DNA of 8,491 bases from JAWWPG01 sp038327385 (GCA_038327385.1 JBBQKY010000110.1:1-8491), one strand, 5' to 3'. Counted from the stretch's first letter, positions 1 to 6,526 are shown. Notes: a model not told the origin generated them from the sequence alone. A program made the numbers and translations.

Positions 1-30
1 TGGCCGCGACCGAGCAGGAGGAGACGCCAC

Positions 31-43
31 TAGGCTGGCGCGG
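31..43 (+). promoter_or_regulatory. Putative leaderless promoter (-10 TAGGCT) of the Nif3-family operon
   Basis: TAGGCT at 31-36 fits the actinobacterial TAnnnT -10 box. It is followed by six bases and then the GTG start at 43, so transcription would begin at or next to the start codon, giving a leaderless mRNA. An AGGAGGAG run at 16-23 is purine-rich, but it lies 19 bases from the GTG, too far for a normal ribosome binding site. No clear -35 box is seen; only about 30 bases of upstream sequence are available. The assignment rests on hexamer and spacing alone. Confidence 0.5.
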
Positions 44-1278
44 TGACCGCTACCCCGACGCTCGGTGATGTTGCCGACGCGATGGAGGAGCTGTTCCCGG
101 CCCACTGGGCCGACGACGGCGACCCGGTCGGACTGGCCGTCGGAGATCGAGCCGATCCGGTACGACGGGTGCTGTTCGCCGTCGACCCGGTGCAGGCGGT
201 GATCGCCGAGGCGGTCGCCTCCGGCGTCGACCTGATCGTCGTCCACCACCCGCTGCTGTTCCGTGCAGTCCACTCCGTAGCCGCGTCGACGCCGAAAGGC
301 CGCGCGGTACACGACCTCATCCGCAGTGGCATCGGGCTGCTCGTCGCCCACACGAATGCCGACTCCGCGCCGGGCGGCGTGTCCCAGTCACTGGCCCGTG
401 CCCTCGGTCTGCAGGACCTCCGACCGCTCGCGCCCGACAGAGCCGACCCGCTCGACAAGGTGGTGACGTTCGTGCCGAGTGCTGCCGCTGACGCAGTCGT
501 CGACGCGCTGGCGGCTGCCGGAGCCGGCGCGATCAACGACTACGACCGGTGCGCTTTCCTCACCACGGGGCAGGGCACGTTCCGCCCCGGACCAGGCGCG
601 GAACCCGCGATCGGCAGCGTCGGGAGGATCGAGCTGGTGGACGAGACCCGCGTCGAGATGGTGGCGCCCAGGCACCGGCGGTCCGACGTGGTCGCGGCGC
701 TTCGGGCCGCGCACCCCTATGAAGAGCCTGCCTTCGACATCATCGAGATGGCGGGCGTGGACGGCGAGCGGGGCACCGGACGAGTGGGAACACTCTCCGA
801 AGCGATGAGCCTGCGCACGTTCGCGCAGCTCGTGGTGGACGCCCTGCCGCCCACCGCCACGGGAGCCAGGGTGGCCGGTGACCTCGCGACGCCCGTCCGC
901 ACGGTCGGAGTTGTCGGGGGCGCTGGGGACTTCATGCTCGACGCAGCGCGGCAAGGCGGTCTCGACGTCTTCGTGACGTCCGACCTGCGCCACCACCCCG
1001 CGTCCGAGCTGCGTGAGTACGTCGGAGCTCCCGCGCTGGTCGACGTACCGCACTGGGCAGCGGAGTGGACGTGGCTGCCGCCCGCCGCTCAGGCCCTCAG
1101 CGAGCGTCTCGCGGCGAGCGGCAAGACGGTGGTCTGCACCGTGTCCACCGTCTGCACCGACCCGTGGAACCATCGTGCGGGGTCAGCACCCGGCAGGCTC
1201 GCGGAGCTAACGGCACCGCCGGAGGCGCCCGAACCAGCGGGCAGCGCCGCCGACAACCACGACGAGGAGTCATCCTGA
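43..1278 (+). CDS. Nif3/YbgI-family dinuclear metal centre protein
   Basis: A 411-residue member of the Nif3/NIF3L1/YbgI family: toroidal hexamers with a two-metal site, often annotated as GTP cyclohydrolase I type 2-like, with no settled cellular reaction. Likely metal ligands are visible: the His pair in VVHHP (68-69), His103 and Asp107 in AHTNAD, and His337 and Glu341 in VPHWAAEW near the C-terminus. Residues about 140-245 form the inserted domain found in longer members, with the typical HPYEEPAFDI motif at 224-233. The last 30 or so residues are rich in Ala, Pro and Glu and look disordered. The GTG start at 43 is supported by an adjacent -10-like box and the expected N-terminus. The stop overlaps the next gene's proposed CTG start by four bases, implying translational coupling. 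Family assignment is firm; the biochemical role is open. Confidence 0.93.
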   Translation: MTATPTLGDVADAMEELFPAHWADDGDPVGLAVGDRADPVRRVLFAVDPVQAVIAEAVASGVDLIVVHHPLLFRAVHSVAASTPKGRAVHDLIRSGIGLLVAHTNADSAPGGVSQSLARALGLQDLRPLAPDRADPLDKVVTFVPSAAADAVVDALAAAGAGAINDYDRCAFLTTGQGTFRPGPGAEPAIGSVGRIELVDETRVEMVAPRHRRSDVVAALRAAHPYEEPAFDIIEMAGVDGERGTGRVGTLSEAMSLRTFAQLVVDALPPTATGARVAGDLATPVRTVGVVGGAGDFMLDAARQGGLDVFVTSDLRHHPASELREYVGAPALVDVPHWAAEWTWLPPAAQALSERLAASGKTVVCTVSTVCTDPWNHRAGSAPGRLAELTAPPEAPEPAGSAADNHDEESS

Positions 1279-2018
1279 AAGCCGACCCGTTCGCCCAGCT
1301 CAAGCTGCTCGACCTGCAGGCGGTCGAAGCCCAGCTCGACCTGCTTGCGCACCGGCTGGAAACGCTTCCCGCGGCGATCGCCGTCGCCGAGCTCACCGAG
1401 CGACGGCAGGGCCTCGCCACCCAGCACGGCCGGCTGCAGACAGAGGTCGAGGACCTGGGGCGTGAGCAGCGCAAGGCCGACGCCGACGTCGAGCAGGTCA
1501 AGAGCAGGCGAACGCGCAACCGGGAGCGGATCGAGGCCGGCCTCGTGGGTGACCCGAAGCAGCTACAGGCAATGCAGCATGAGATAGGGACGCTCGACAG
1601 GCGGATCAGTGACCTCGAGGATGTCGAGATCGAGGTGATGGAGAAGCTGGAGACCACCCAGACTCGTCTTGGCGAGCTTGCCGCCCAGACCGCCGCGCTG
1701 GACGCCGAGATCGCCGACAAGACGGTTACCCGGGATGCGGCGACCGCCGACATCACCCGCGAGCGGACCGAGGCGGAGGCCGAGCGCGTCACCTTGGCGG
1801 CTGACATCCCGCCGCCGCTGCTGACGCTCTACGCCAAGCTGCGCACCCAGCTTGGCGGCGTCGGCGTCGGCGCCATTCAGCACAAACGCTGCACCGGCTG
1901 CCGCCTGGACATCGGGGCAGCGGAGCTGGCCCGCATCGCCGCCGCCCCTAGTGACGAGGTGCTGCGCTGCGAGGAATGCAACCGCATCCTCGTGCGGACC
2001 AATGAGTCGGGTCTCTGA
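1275..2018 (+). CDS. cdsZ: Coiled-coil protein with C-terminal C4 zinc ribbon (Rv2229c/MSMEG_4306 type), CTG start
   Basis: A 247-residue protein. Residues about 10-175 are a long, charged helical hairpin predicted to be coiled coil. Residues 206-235 hold a C4 zinc ribbon: Cys206 and Cys209 in CTGC, Cys232 and Cys235 in CEEC. This matches the mycobacterial Rv2229c/MSMEG_4306 family, which is structurally like Helicobacter HP0958 (FlgZ) and Chlamydia CT398. The name cdsZ is from memory, and the molecular role is poorly defined, probably an adaptor or nucleic-acid contact. No ATG, GTG or TTG fits the conserved N-terminus. The family-like sequence KADPFAQLKLLDLQ directly follows CTG at 1275, with GGAG at 1266-1269 five bases upstream and a CTGA overlap with the preceding stop. 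The in-frame ATG at 1065 would add 70 residues of Arg- and Gly-rich sequence that merely reads the Nif3 gene in another frame, so I reject it. Confidence 0.88.
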   Translation: MKADPFAQLKLLDLQAVEAQLDLLAHRLETLPAAIAVAELTERRQGLATQHGRLQTEVEDLGREQRKADADVEQVKSRRTRNRERIEAGLVGDPKQLQAMQHEIGTLDRRISDLEDVEIEVMEKLETTQTRLGELAAQTAALDAEIADKTVTRDAATADITRERTEAEAERVTLAADIPPPLLTLYAKLRTQLGGVGVGAIQHKRCTGCRLDIGAAELARIAAAPSDEVLRCEECNRILVRTNESGL

Positions 2019-3144
2019 CCCGGTGACGGGTAGCCGACGGGTGGTCATCGAGGCCGACGGAGGGTCGCGAGGAAACCCTGGTCCGGCGGGGTTCGGGGCT
2101 GTGCTCAAGGACACGGACACCGGAGCCGTTATCGCCGAGGCGGCCGAGTCCATCGGCCGCGCCACCAACAACGTAGCCGAGTATCGCGGGCTGATCGCCG
2201 GTCTCGAGCTGTACGTCGACCACACCCCCGACGCACTGCTGGAGGTCCGGATGGACTCCAAGCTGGTGGTGGAGCAGATGGCCGGCCGGTGGAAGGTCAA
2301 GCATCCGGACATGCGCCCGCTTGCCGTGGCGGCGCAGCGCCTCGCGCCGTTCGGCACCATCTGGACGTGGGTCCCACGCGAGCAGAACAAGCACGCGGAC
2401 CGGCTCGCCAACCTCGCTATGGACGCCGCCGCCAGGGGCGAGGTCTATGAGCCGGGGAGCGTCCGCGTCGAGGAGTCCGTGCCCTCGAGCGCCGCCGCCC
2501 ACCTCCTGCTCGGCCAGGACGCGATGAGCGGCACGCCCACCAAGGTGACCTTCCTGCGCCACGGCGAGACCCAGCACACCGCCGACCACAAGTTCTCCGG
2601 GCCCGGGGGTCACGAGGACCCGGGGCTCATCGAACCCGGCATCGAGCAGGCGCGGCGGGCCGCCAGGTGGCTCACCGACATGGGCGGTATCGACGTGCTC
2701 ATCAGCTCACCGCTGCGGCGTACCCGCGAGACGGCGGAGGTGGTGGCGGCCAGCATCGGGCTGCCGGTCGAGATCGACGACGGCTTTCGGGAGTGCGCCT
2801 TCGGCGTCTGGGATGGCCTGACGTTCCGAGACGTCGAGGAGCGCTGGCCCCAGGAGTACCGGCAGTTCTTCAGCTCGACGAACGCCAGGCCCCCCGGCGG
2901 GGAGTCCATTGCTGAGGTGCAACGTCGCGTCGAGGCGTCCCTCGTCTCGACAGTCAAGGCGTATGCGGGTCAGACCGTCGTCGTAGTGAGCCACGTCAAC
3001 CCGATCAAGCTGGCCGTTCGCTACTGCCTGCAGGCACCCTGGGAGGTCACTCACCGGATGCTGCTGGCGCCCGCCTCCCTCACCACGCTGTGGTTCTATG
3101 AGTCGGGCGCCAGTGTGCTGCGCAGCTTCTCCGTCGTCCCCTGA
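2002..3144 (+). CDS. rnhC: Bifunctional RNase H I / histidine acid phosphatase
   Basis: A 380-residue fusion like M. tuberculosis Rv2228c and M. smegmatis RnhC. Residues about 14-143 are a type I RNase H that cuts RNA in RNA-DNA hybrids. Its four acidic catalytic residues are present: Asp19 in EADGGSRGNPGPAG, Glu60 in NNVAEYRGL, Asp85 in RMDSKLVVEQM and Asp133 in KHADRLAN. A linker of about 35 residues follows. From about 180 there is a histidine-phosphatase (CobC-like) domain with the FLRHGET motif (His187), SSPLRRT, Glu264 in RECAFGVWDGLTF, PPGGES, and the second catalytic His331 in VVSHVNPIK. The phosphatase substrate is unknown; alpha-ribazole phosphate has been suggested for relatives. 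The ATG at 2002 overlaps the upstream gene by 17 bases. In-frame GTGs at 2023 or 2041 would give starts closer to the mycobacterial protein and are real alternatives. Confidence 0.93.
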   Translation: MSRVSDPVTGSRRVVIEADGGSRGNPGPAGFGAVLKDTDTGAVIAEAAESIGRATNNVAEYRGLIAGLELYVDHTPDALLEVRMDSKLVVEQMAGRWKVKHPDMRPLAVAAQRLAPFGTIWTWVPREQNKHADRLANLAMDAAARGEVYEPGSVRVEESVPSSAAAHLLLGQDAMSGTPTKVTFLRHGETQHTADHKFSGPGGHEDPGLIEPGIEQARRAARWLTDMGGIDVLISSPLRRTRETAEVVAASIGLPVEIDDGFRECAFGVWDGLTFRDVEERWPQEYRQFFSSTNARPPGGESIAEVQRRVEASLVSTVKAYAGQTVVVVSHVNPIKLAVRYCLQAPWEVTHRMLLAPASLTTLWFYESGASVLRSFSVVP

Positions 3145-3154
3145 GCCCGTGGTC

Positions 3155-3226
3155 ACCCCTCTCGATTCGTCTGCAGGTGCGCCGCGGCGGCGGCAGTCTA
3201 AACCGCTGACGAATCGGGGGAGGGGT
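3155..3226. terminator. Long inverted repeat between convergent genes, possible bidirectional terminator
   Basis: The arms 3155-3171 and 3208-3226 pair as 7 bp (ACCCCTC with GAGGGGT), a 1x3 internal loop, then 9 perfect base pairs (CGATTCGTC with GACGAATCG). The loop is 36 bases and GC-rich, with a self-complementary CGCCGCGGCG at 3180-3189. The element sits between the stop codons of the RNase H gene (3144) and the exporter gene (3235), which meet tail to tail. No U-tract follows on either side, as is common in actinobacteria, so a terminator role is inferred from position and stem strength. Confidence 0.5.
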
Positions 3227-3234
3227 CAGGCGGG

Positions 3235-4800
3235 TCAGGCGGGGGGAGCGGTTTCCAGCTCCATCTCCGCCGGCGTGGTGAGGGTCGGCTGGCGACGTCG
3301 TACCAGCACGGAGACAATCGCGATCGCGACCGCCAGCAGGACCGCCCCACCGAGGAACGCCGCGGCGGCTCCTTCGACGAAGGCCCGGCGGGCTTGTTCC
3401 GCGACGCTCAGTCCGCCGACGGTCGGCGCGGTGACGCTGCCATGTGCGGAGCCGAAGATCGTGACGAGCACGGCAAGTCCCACCGATGCACCAACCTGCT
3501 GCGAGACGTTGACCAGTCCGGAGGCTGCACCAGCCAGCCGCGGCTCGACTGCATGCAGACCGGCCGAGGTGAGCGGCACGAACGCGGACCCGTTTCCGAG
3601 ACCAAGCAGGACCAGGGGTCCGAGGACGCTCAGGTAGCCGCTCGTCTCCGTGAGCTGGGTCAGCCACACCATGCTCAAGAAGGACAGGCCGACGCCCACC
3701 AAGAGCACCGTGCGTTCGCCGAAGCGCTCGACCAGCACGCGGGCGCTGGCCTGCGACGCTGTGAAGAGGGCGATCGTCACAGGCAGGAAGCCGAGCCCCG
3801 TCTTGAGTGGCCCGTAGTGCAGGACGTCCTGCATGAACTGCGTGAGGAAGAAGAACATGCCCGTCATGGACGCCACCAGGAGGAACCGACCGAGATAGGC
3901 GCCGGCGCGGGTGCGGTCCAGGAAGAGGGACAGCGGCGTGATCGGGTGGGATGCCCGTTGCTCGTTGACGACGAAGCCGGCGAGGAGAGCCACGCCGATG
4001 GCCAGCGCACCCAGCGTGCCGGCGTCGAGCCAGCCGTCGGACGCGGCACGCACAAACCCGTACACGAGCGACGTCGTACCGAGGGTCGCCAAGATCGCAC
4101 CCGGCAGGTCGAACCTGCCGACCTGGCGCGGGGTCTCCGTCAGTGCGAAGGAAGCGCCGAGAAGGACGGCCACCCCGATCGGCACGTTCACGAACATCAC
4201 CCAGCGCCACGAGAGCAGCTGAGTCAGGATGCCGCCGGTGATGAGCCCGATCGCGGCGCCGCCGATCGAGACTGCCGTGTAGAGACCCAGCGCGCGGGTG
4301 CGCTCACGACCCTCGGCGAACGTCGAGGTCAGGAACGCCAGGACTGCCGGTGCGGTCATCGCCGCACCTATCCCCTGCAGCGTGCGGGCGGCGAGCAGCC
4401 ACCAGCCCACGGTCGCGAGGCCACCCAGCATCGAGGCGATGGTGAAGACGGCCATACCGGCGATGAAGGTACGGCGCCGGCCCAGCAGGTCACCGGCGCG
4501 GGCGCCGAGCAGCAGCAGCCCCCCGAAGGCGAGTGTGTAGGCGTTCAGCACCCAGGACAGACCGGTGGGCGAGAAGGACAGCGCCACCTGCATGTCGGGC
4601 AGCGCCACGTTGACGATGCTCATGTCCAGCACGACCATGAGCTGCGCGACGAGGATCACCGGCAGCAGCAGCCGGGTGGCCCAGGACCTGGGGGGAGCGT
4701 CGAGCTGGCGGATATCCGCGGCTGCCTCCACGGGGAGAGCAGCCGAGCCGCCAGCGGAGGGGTTGTCGAAGCGGGAGTCGAGGTTGGTGTGGAGAGGCAC
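3235..4800 (-). CDS. MFS drug exporter, DHA2 (14-TM, EmrB/QacA-like) family
   Basis: A 521-residue inner-membrane protein predicted to export drugs or other amphipathic compounds by proton antiport. After a soluble N-terminus of about 40 residues come hydrophobic segments consistent with 14 helices. DHA2 hallmarks are visible: LDMSIVNVALPDMQ at 58-71 in TM1 with Asp59, motif A GARAGDLLGRRR at 99-110, motif B RTLQGIGAA at 139-147, and the antiporter motif C region GLITGGIL at 185-192, followed by WRWVMFVNVPIG. The C-terminal tail is short and charged. I chose GTG at 4800 because AAGGAG (4815-4810) lies nine bases upstream and the promoter lies just beyond. Reading further upstream to 5004 would run through the promoter and into the divergent tetR. 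The substrate cannot be read from sequence. The divergent TetR gene is the likely repressor. Confidence 0.95.
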   Translation of the reverse strand: MPLHTNLDSRFDNPSAGGSAALPVEAAADIRQLDAPPRSWATRLLLPVILVAQLMVVLDMSIVNVALPDMQVALSFSPTGLSWVLNAYTLAFGGLLLLGARAGDLLGRRRTFIAGMAVFTIASMLGGLATVGWWLLAARTLQGIGAAMTAPAVLAFLTSTFAEGRERTRALGLYTAVSIGGAAIGLITGGILTQLLSWRWVMFVNVPIGVAVLLGASFALTETPRQVGRFDLPGAILATLGTTSLVYGFVRAASDGWLDAGTLGALAIGVALLAGFVVNEQRASHPITPLSLFLDRTRAGAYLGRFLLVASMTGMFFFLTQFMQDVLHYGPLKTGLGFLPVTIALFTASQASARVLVERFGERTVLLVGVGLSFLSMVWLTQLTETSGYLSVLGPLVLLGLGNGSAFVPLTSAGLHAVEPRLAGAASGLVNVSQQVGASVGLAVLVTIFGSAHGSVTAPTVGGLSVAEQARRAFVEGAAAAFLGGAVLLAVAIAIVSVLVRRRQPTLTTPAEMELETAPPA

Positions 4801-4809
4801 GGAGGCTTG

Positions 4810-4815
4810 CTCCTT
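4810..4815 (-). promoter_or_regulatory. Ribosome binding site of the MFS gene
   Basis: Read on the minus strand, AAGGAG sits nine bases before the GTG at 4800, which decides that start. Its GGAG can pair with CTCC directly before the GTG (GGAG-CAAGC-CTCC), a weak four-base-pair hairpin that could mask the site. Confidence 0.7.
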
Positions 4816-4836
4816 AGGGTAGAGTTTGCGATGAAG

Positions 4837-4851
4837 CGGATGGGCCCTCCG
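4837..4851. promoter_or_regulatory. Putative TetR operator, copy 1
   Basis: CGGATGGGCCCTCCG is a 15-bp inverted repeat with one mismatch in its 6-bp arms (CGGATG against CCTCCG) and a 3-bp centre. It is a near copy of the perfect palindrome at 4861-4875. It covers the predicted transcription start of the exporter promoter (about 4848). The two centres are 24 bp apart. The link to the adjacent TetR protein is inferred from position. Confidence 0.6.
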
Positions 4852-4853
4852 GT

Positions 4854-4859
4854 TACTAT
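4854..4859 (+). promoter_or_regulatory. Possible -10 box of the tetR gene
   Basis: TACTAT reads as a -10 box towards tetR and overlaps the exporter -10 on the other strand. No good -35 lies 16-18 bp upstream. If real, its start site (about 4866) falls inside the perfect palindrome, which would let TetR repress itself. Confidence 0.35.
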
Positions 4860-4883
4860 ACGGAGGCATCCTCCGCTTTGCAA
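4855..4883 (-). promoter_or_regulatory. Sigma-70-like promoter of the MFS gene
   Basis: On the minus strand, TTGCAA (4883-4878) and TATAGT (4860-4855) are separated by exactly 17 bp, a close match to the housekeeping consensus and the best-formed promoter in the window. The predicted start near 4848 gives a leader of about 48 bases. The spacer contains the perfect palindrome 4861-4875. Confidence 0.7.
4861..4875. promoter_or_regulatory. Putative TetR operator, copy 2 (perfect palindrome)
   Basis: CGGAGGCATCCTCCG is a perfect inverted repeat with 6-bp arms and a 3-bp centre, a common size for TetR-family operators. It lies inside the 17-bp spacer between the -35 and -10 boxes of the exporter promoter, so a bound repressor would block RNA polymerase. 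Nine bases (GTTACTATA) separate it from copy 1. Confidence 0.68.
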
Positions 4884-4930
4884 GCCAGAATCGTGCCGAA
4901 GTTGCCAGGAACGTCGAAAGGCTGGGGTCC

Positions 4931-5524
4931 ATGACCACCGGAGCTCCCGCAGTCACTGCGGAGGCGCCCGCACGTCGCCCACTGCGTGCCGACGCGCAGC
5001 GCAACTACGACCGGTTGATCGAGAGTGGCCGCGAGACCTTCACGGAGCTGGGTGGTGACACGCCGCTCGAGGAGGTCGCTCGCCGGGCCGGCGTCGGGAT
5101 CGGCACGCTCTATCGCCACTTCCCGACCCGCCTCGACCTGCTCGAGTCGATCTACCGGGAGGATGTCGACCGCCTCGCCGCCCTGGCGCGCACGCTCACC
5201 GCGGAGCTCGAGCCGTGGGACGCTCTGGAGCAGTGGGTCGCGGAGTTCAGCGCGTACGCCGCCACCAAGCGGGTGCTCTTCCAGGAGATCGTCGCCGTGG
5301 CGGGCAAGGACGCTCAGGTCTTCATCCACTCGCGGGCCGCGATCGGCGAGGCCGGCGAGCTTGTCGTCGGCGGCGCCCAGCGCGCCGGCGTGGTGCGCTC
5401 CGACATCGAGGTCTCCGACGTCACCCGCTTGGTGGGCGGCTGCACGATGATGCCCGGAGCAGACGCCGACCAGCAGCGTCGGATGCTCCGCCTGGTGCTC
5501 GACGGCCTCCGCGTGCGCGACTGA
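4931..5524 (+). CDS. TetR/AcrR-family repressor, likely of the divergent MFS gene
   Basis: A 197-residue protein of normal length for the family. After a variable N-terminus of about 20 residues, residues 21-72 form the DNA-binding domain. The helix-turn-helix is LEEVARRAGVGIGTLYRHFPTR (about 46-67), with the family's GTLYRHFP signature. Residues 75-197 are the helical ligand-binding and dimer domain, which I do not recognise as a characterised subgroup. The ATG at 4931 has only a weak AAAGG (4917-4921) upstream. It is transcribed away from the exporter, with a 130-bp gap holding two palindromes, so repression of the exporter and of itself, relieved by an exported ligand, is the natural inference. 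It converges on yaaA. Confidence 0.93.
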   Translation: MTTGAPAVTAEAPARRPLRADAQRNYDRLIESGRETFTELGGDTPLEEVARRAGVGIGTLYRHFPTRLDLLESIYREDVDRLAALARTLTAELEPWDALEQWVAEFSAYAATKRVLFQEIVAVAGKDAQVFIHSRAAIGEAGELVVGGAQRAGVVRSDIEVSDVTRLVGGCTMMPGADADQQRRMLRLVLDGLRVRD

Positions 5525-5566
5525 CCTAGCGGCCCACAACCTAGCGGCCCCTCGACCTAGCGGTCC
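5524..5566. repeat. Triple 12-mer ACCTAGCGG(C/T)CC after tetR
   Basis: Copies lie at 5524-5535, 5539-5550 and 5555-5566, spaced 15 and 16 bp. The first begins at the last base of the tetR stop codon. The third differs at one base (T for C). Each contains the tetranucleotide CTAG. Confidence 0.85.
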
Positions 5567-5575
5567 GTCGGCACA

Positions 5576-5654
5576 AGCCTGTGCGCGGAAGTGGTGCGCT
5601 GGCGCGGCGTTCCGCCCCGGTATCGAGCCTGTGCGCGGAAGTGGTGCGCTGGCG
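5576..5654. repeat. Perfect 29-bp direct repeat, 50-bp period
   Basis: Bases 5576-5604 are repeated without change at 5626-5654, beginning AGCCTGTGCGCGG and ending GTGCGCTGGCG. The 21 bases between copies are unrelated. The first copy overlaps a short hairpin, GCACA-AGCC-TGTGC (5571-5584). The pair lies in the noncoding gap between the 3' ends of tetR and yaaA. Confidence 0.85.
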
Positions 5655-5678
5655 TTGCCCCTGCCGCTGGCGTTGCCC
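5648..5678. repeat. 13-mer direct repeat GCTGGCGTTGCCC, 18-bp period
   Basis: Two identical copies at 5648-5660 and 5666-5678. The first overlaps the end of the second 29-mer. The remainder of the gap to 5743 shows no further repeat, gene or clear terminator. Confidence 0.75.
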
Positions 5679-5743
5679 TGAGCCCTGACCCCTCGCGTTC
5701 GGCCTGGCTTCTCGCAGCGTTCCCGATTCTCGTCGCCGGCGGA

Positions 5744-6526
5744 TCAGCGGGCTTGAGTCGACGTCACAATGACGTCAAGCCGTGTCCGTTCATGCGGGCC
5801 ATGTTCGACCTGCCAGCCGAGTCGGGACAGCACAGCCGCAAGGCCGCGGGCCGATCCCGGGTTGGCGCCGTCCTCCAGCAGGCTCGCGACCAGCCGTCCT
5901 TTGGTCGCCTTGTTGAGGTGGCTGACGACGGTGCGCACGCCGGCGCTCTCCTGGAGCACCCGCACGGAGACGGCGTTCGTGGTGCTTCCCGCCCGCGGCC
6001 GCCAGAACGCGGCATATGTGCCCGAGCGCAGGTCGACCAGCAGACCCCGCCGCGCCTCGTTCTCCAGCACCTCGCCGAGCGGTCCCCGCCAGGCGCTGGC
6101 GAGCGTCCCGATGTGCGGGAGCGTGGTGCTGCCGCCCAGCCGGTACGACGGGATGCGGTCGCCCAGCCTGACCAGCCCGAAGAGCGCGCTCGCCACGGCA
6201 ACTCGGGTGGCGGCTCGCCGCTTGGCGGCTTGACTGAGCGTGGCGATCCCCATCGCGTCGTACAAGACGCCGGTGTAGATCCTGGCAACCGGTGCGGTCG
6301 GCGCGGTGAGCAGTCCGGCGTTGCGCTCGACGTCGCTCAGCTGGCCGGGCGACAACCCCAGCGCGGTGCGCGCCCGGTCAGGGTCGTCGCGACACAGTTT
6401 CACCAGCGACAGGAGCAGCCGCTCGCGGGTCGCGTTGAGCGTCGGGTAGCTCAGGGACGTCAAGTCCAGCCGACTGCCTCGGACGGGGGATGACTTCCCC
6501 TCCGACGGGGGCAGCAGGATGAGCAC
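5744..6526 (-). CDS. yaaA: YaaA-family peroxide stress response protein
   Basis: A 260-residue protein of the YaaA/DUF328 family. In E. coli, YaaA is induced by hydrogen peroxide through OxyR and lowers free intracellular iron, limiting Fenton damage; structural work on the family points to DNA binding. The N-terminal signature LILLPPSEGK (2-11) is present. So are YTGVLYDAM (84-92), ASALFGLVRLGDRIPSYRL (112-130), VDLRSGTYAAFW (164-175) and VSHLNKATKGRL (201-212), all conserved in the family. The GTG at 6526 starts exactly at the conserved N-terminus and has no ribosome binding site, but a -10-like box lies six bases upstream. No OxyR site was recognised. A 7-bp hairpin, GACGTCA-CAA-TGACGTC (5760-5776), lies in the last codons. 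Confidence 0.94.
   Translation of the reverse strand: MLILLPPSEGKSSPVRGSRLDLTSLSYPTLNATRERLLLSLVKLCRDDPDRARTALGLSPGQLSDVERNAGLLTAPTAPVARIYTGVLYDAMGIATLSQAAKRRAATRVAVASALFGLVRLGDRIPSYRLGGSTTLPHIGTLASAWRGPLGEVLENEARRGLLVDLRSGTYAAFWRPRAGSTTNAVSVRVLQESAGVRTVVSHLNKATKGRLVASLLEDGANPGSARGLAAVLSRLGWQVEHGPHERTRLDVIVTSTQAR

Noticed and set aside
1..33. Possible C-terminal tail of an upstream gene ending in TAG at 31-33
   Set aside because: The frame gives only ten Arg-rich residues before the stop, too little to identify a gene, though one cannot be excluded.
1065..1274. ATG-initiated 70-residue extension of the zinc-ribbon protein
   Set aside because: It is the Nif3 gene read in another frame, with no ribosome binding site and no resemblance to family N-termini.
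4801..5004. 68-residue N-terminal extension of the MFS exporter
   Set aside because: It would cover the exporter's own promoter, both operators and the 5' end of tetR. GTG at 4800 has a good ribosome binding site.
3394..5058. A 554-codon open frame on the + strand opposite the exporter
   Set aside because: Its product is Glu-, Gln- and Arg-rich with no domain, and it mirrors the codon bias of the exporter on the other strand. It also runs through the promoter and the start of tetR in another frame.
5524..5678. CRISPR-like array in the repeat-rich gap
   Set aside because: Only two 29-mers with one 21-base spacer, plus unrelated short repeats of different period, and no cas gene nearby.
5760..5776. 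Hairpin GACGTCA-CAA-TGACGTC as a terminator of tetR
   Set aside because: The stem is only 7 bp, lies more than 230 bases beyond tetR inside the yaaA coding end, and has no U-tract. It may simply reflect codon choice.
5591..6493. A 300-codon open frame on the + strand opposite yaaA
   Set aside because: Low-complexity Arg/Gly/Gln product without motifs, antisense to the clearly conserved yaaA and starting in the repeat gap.
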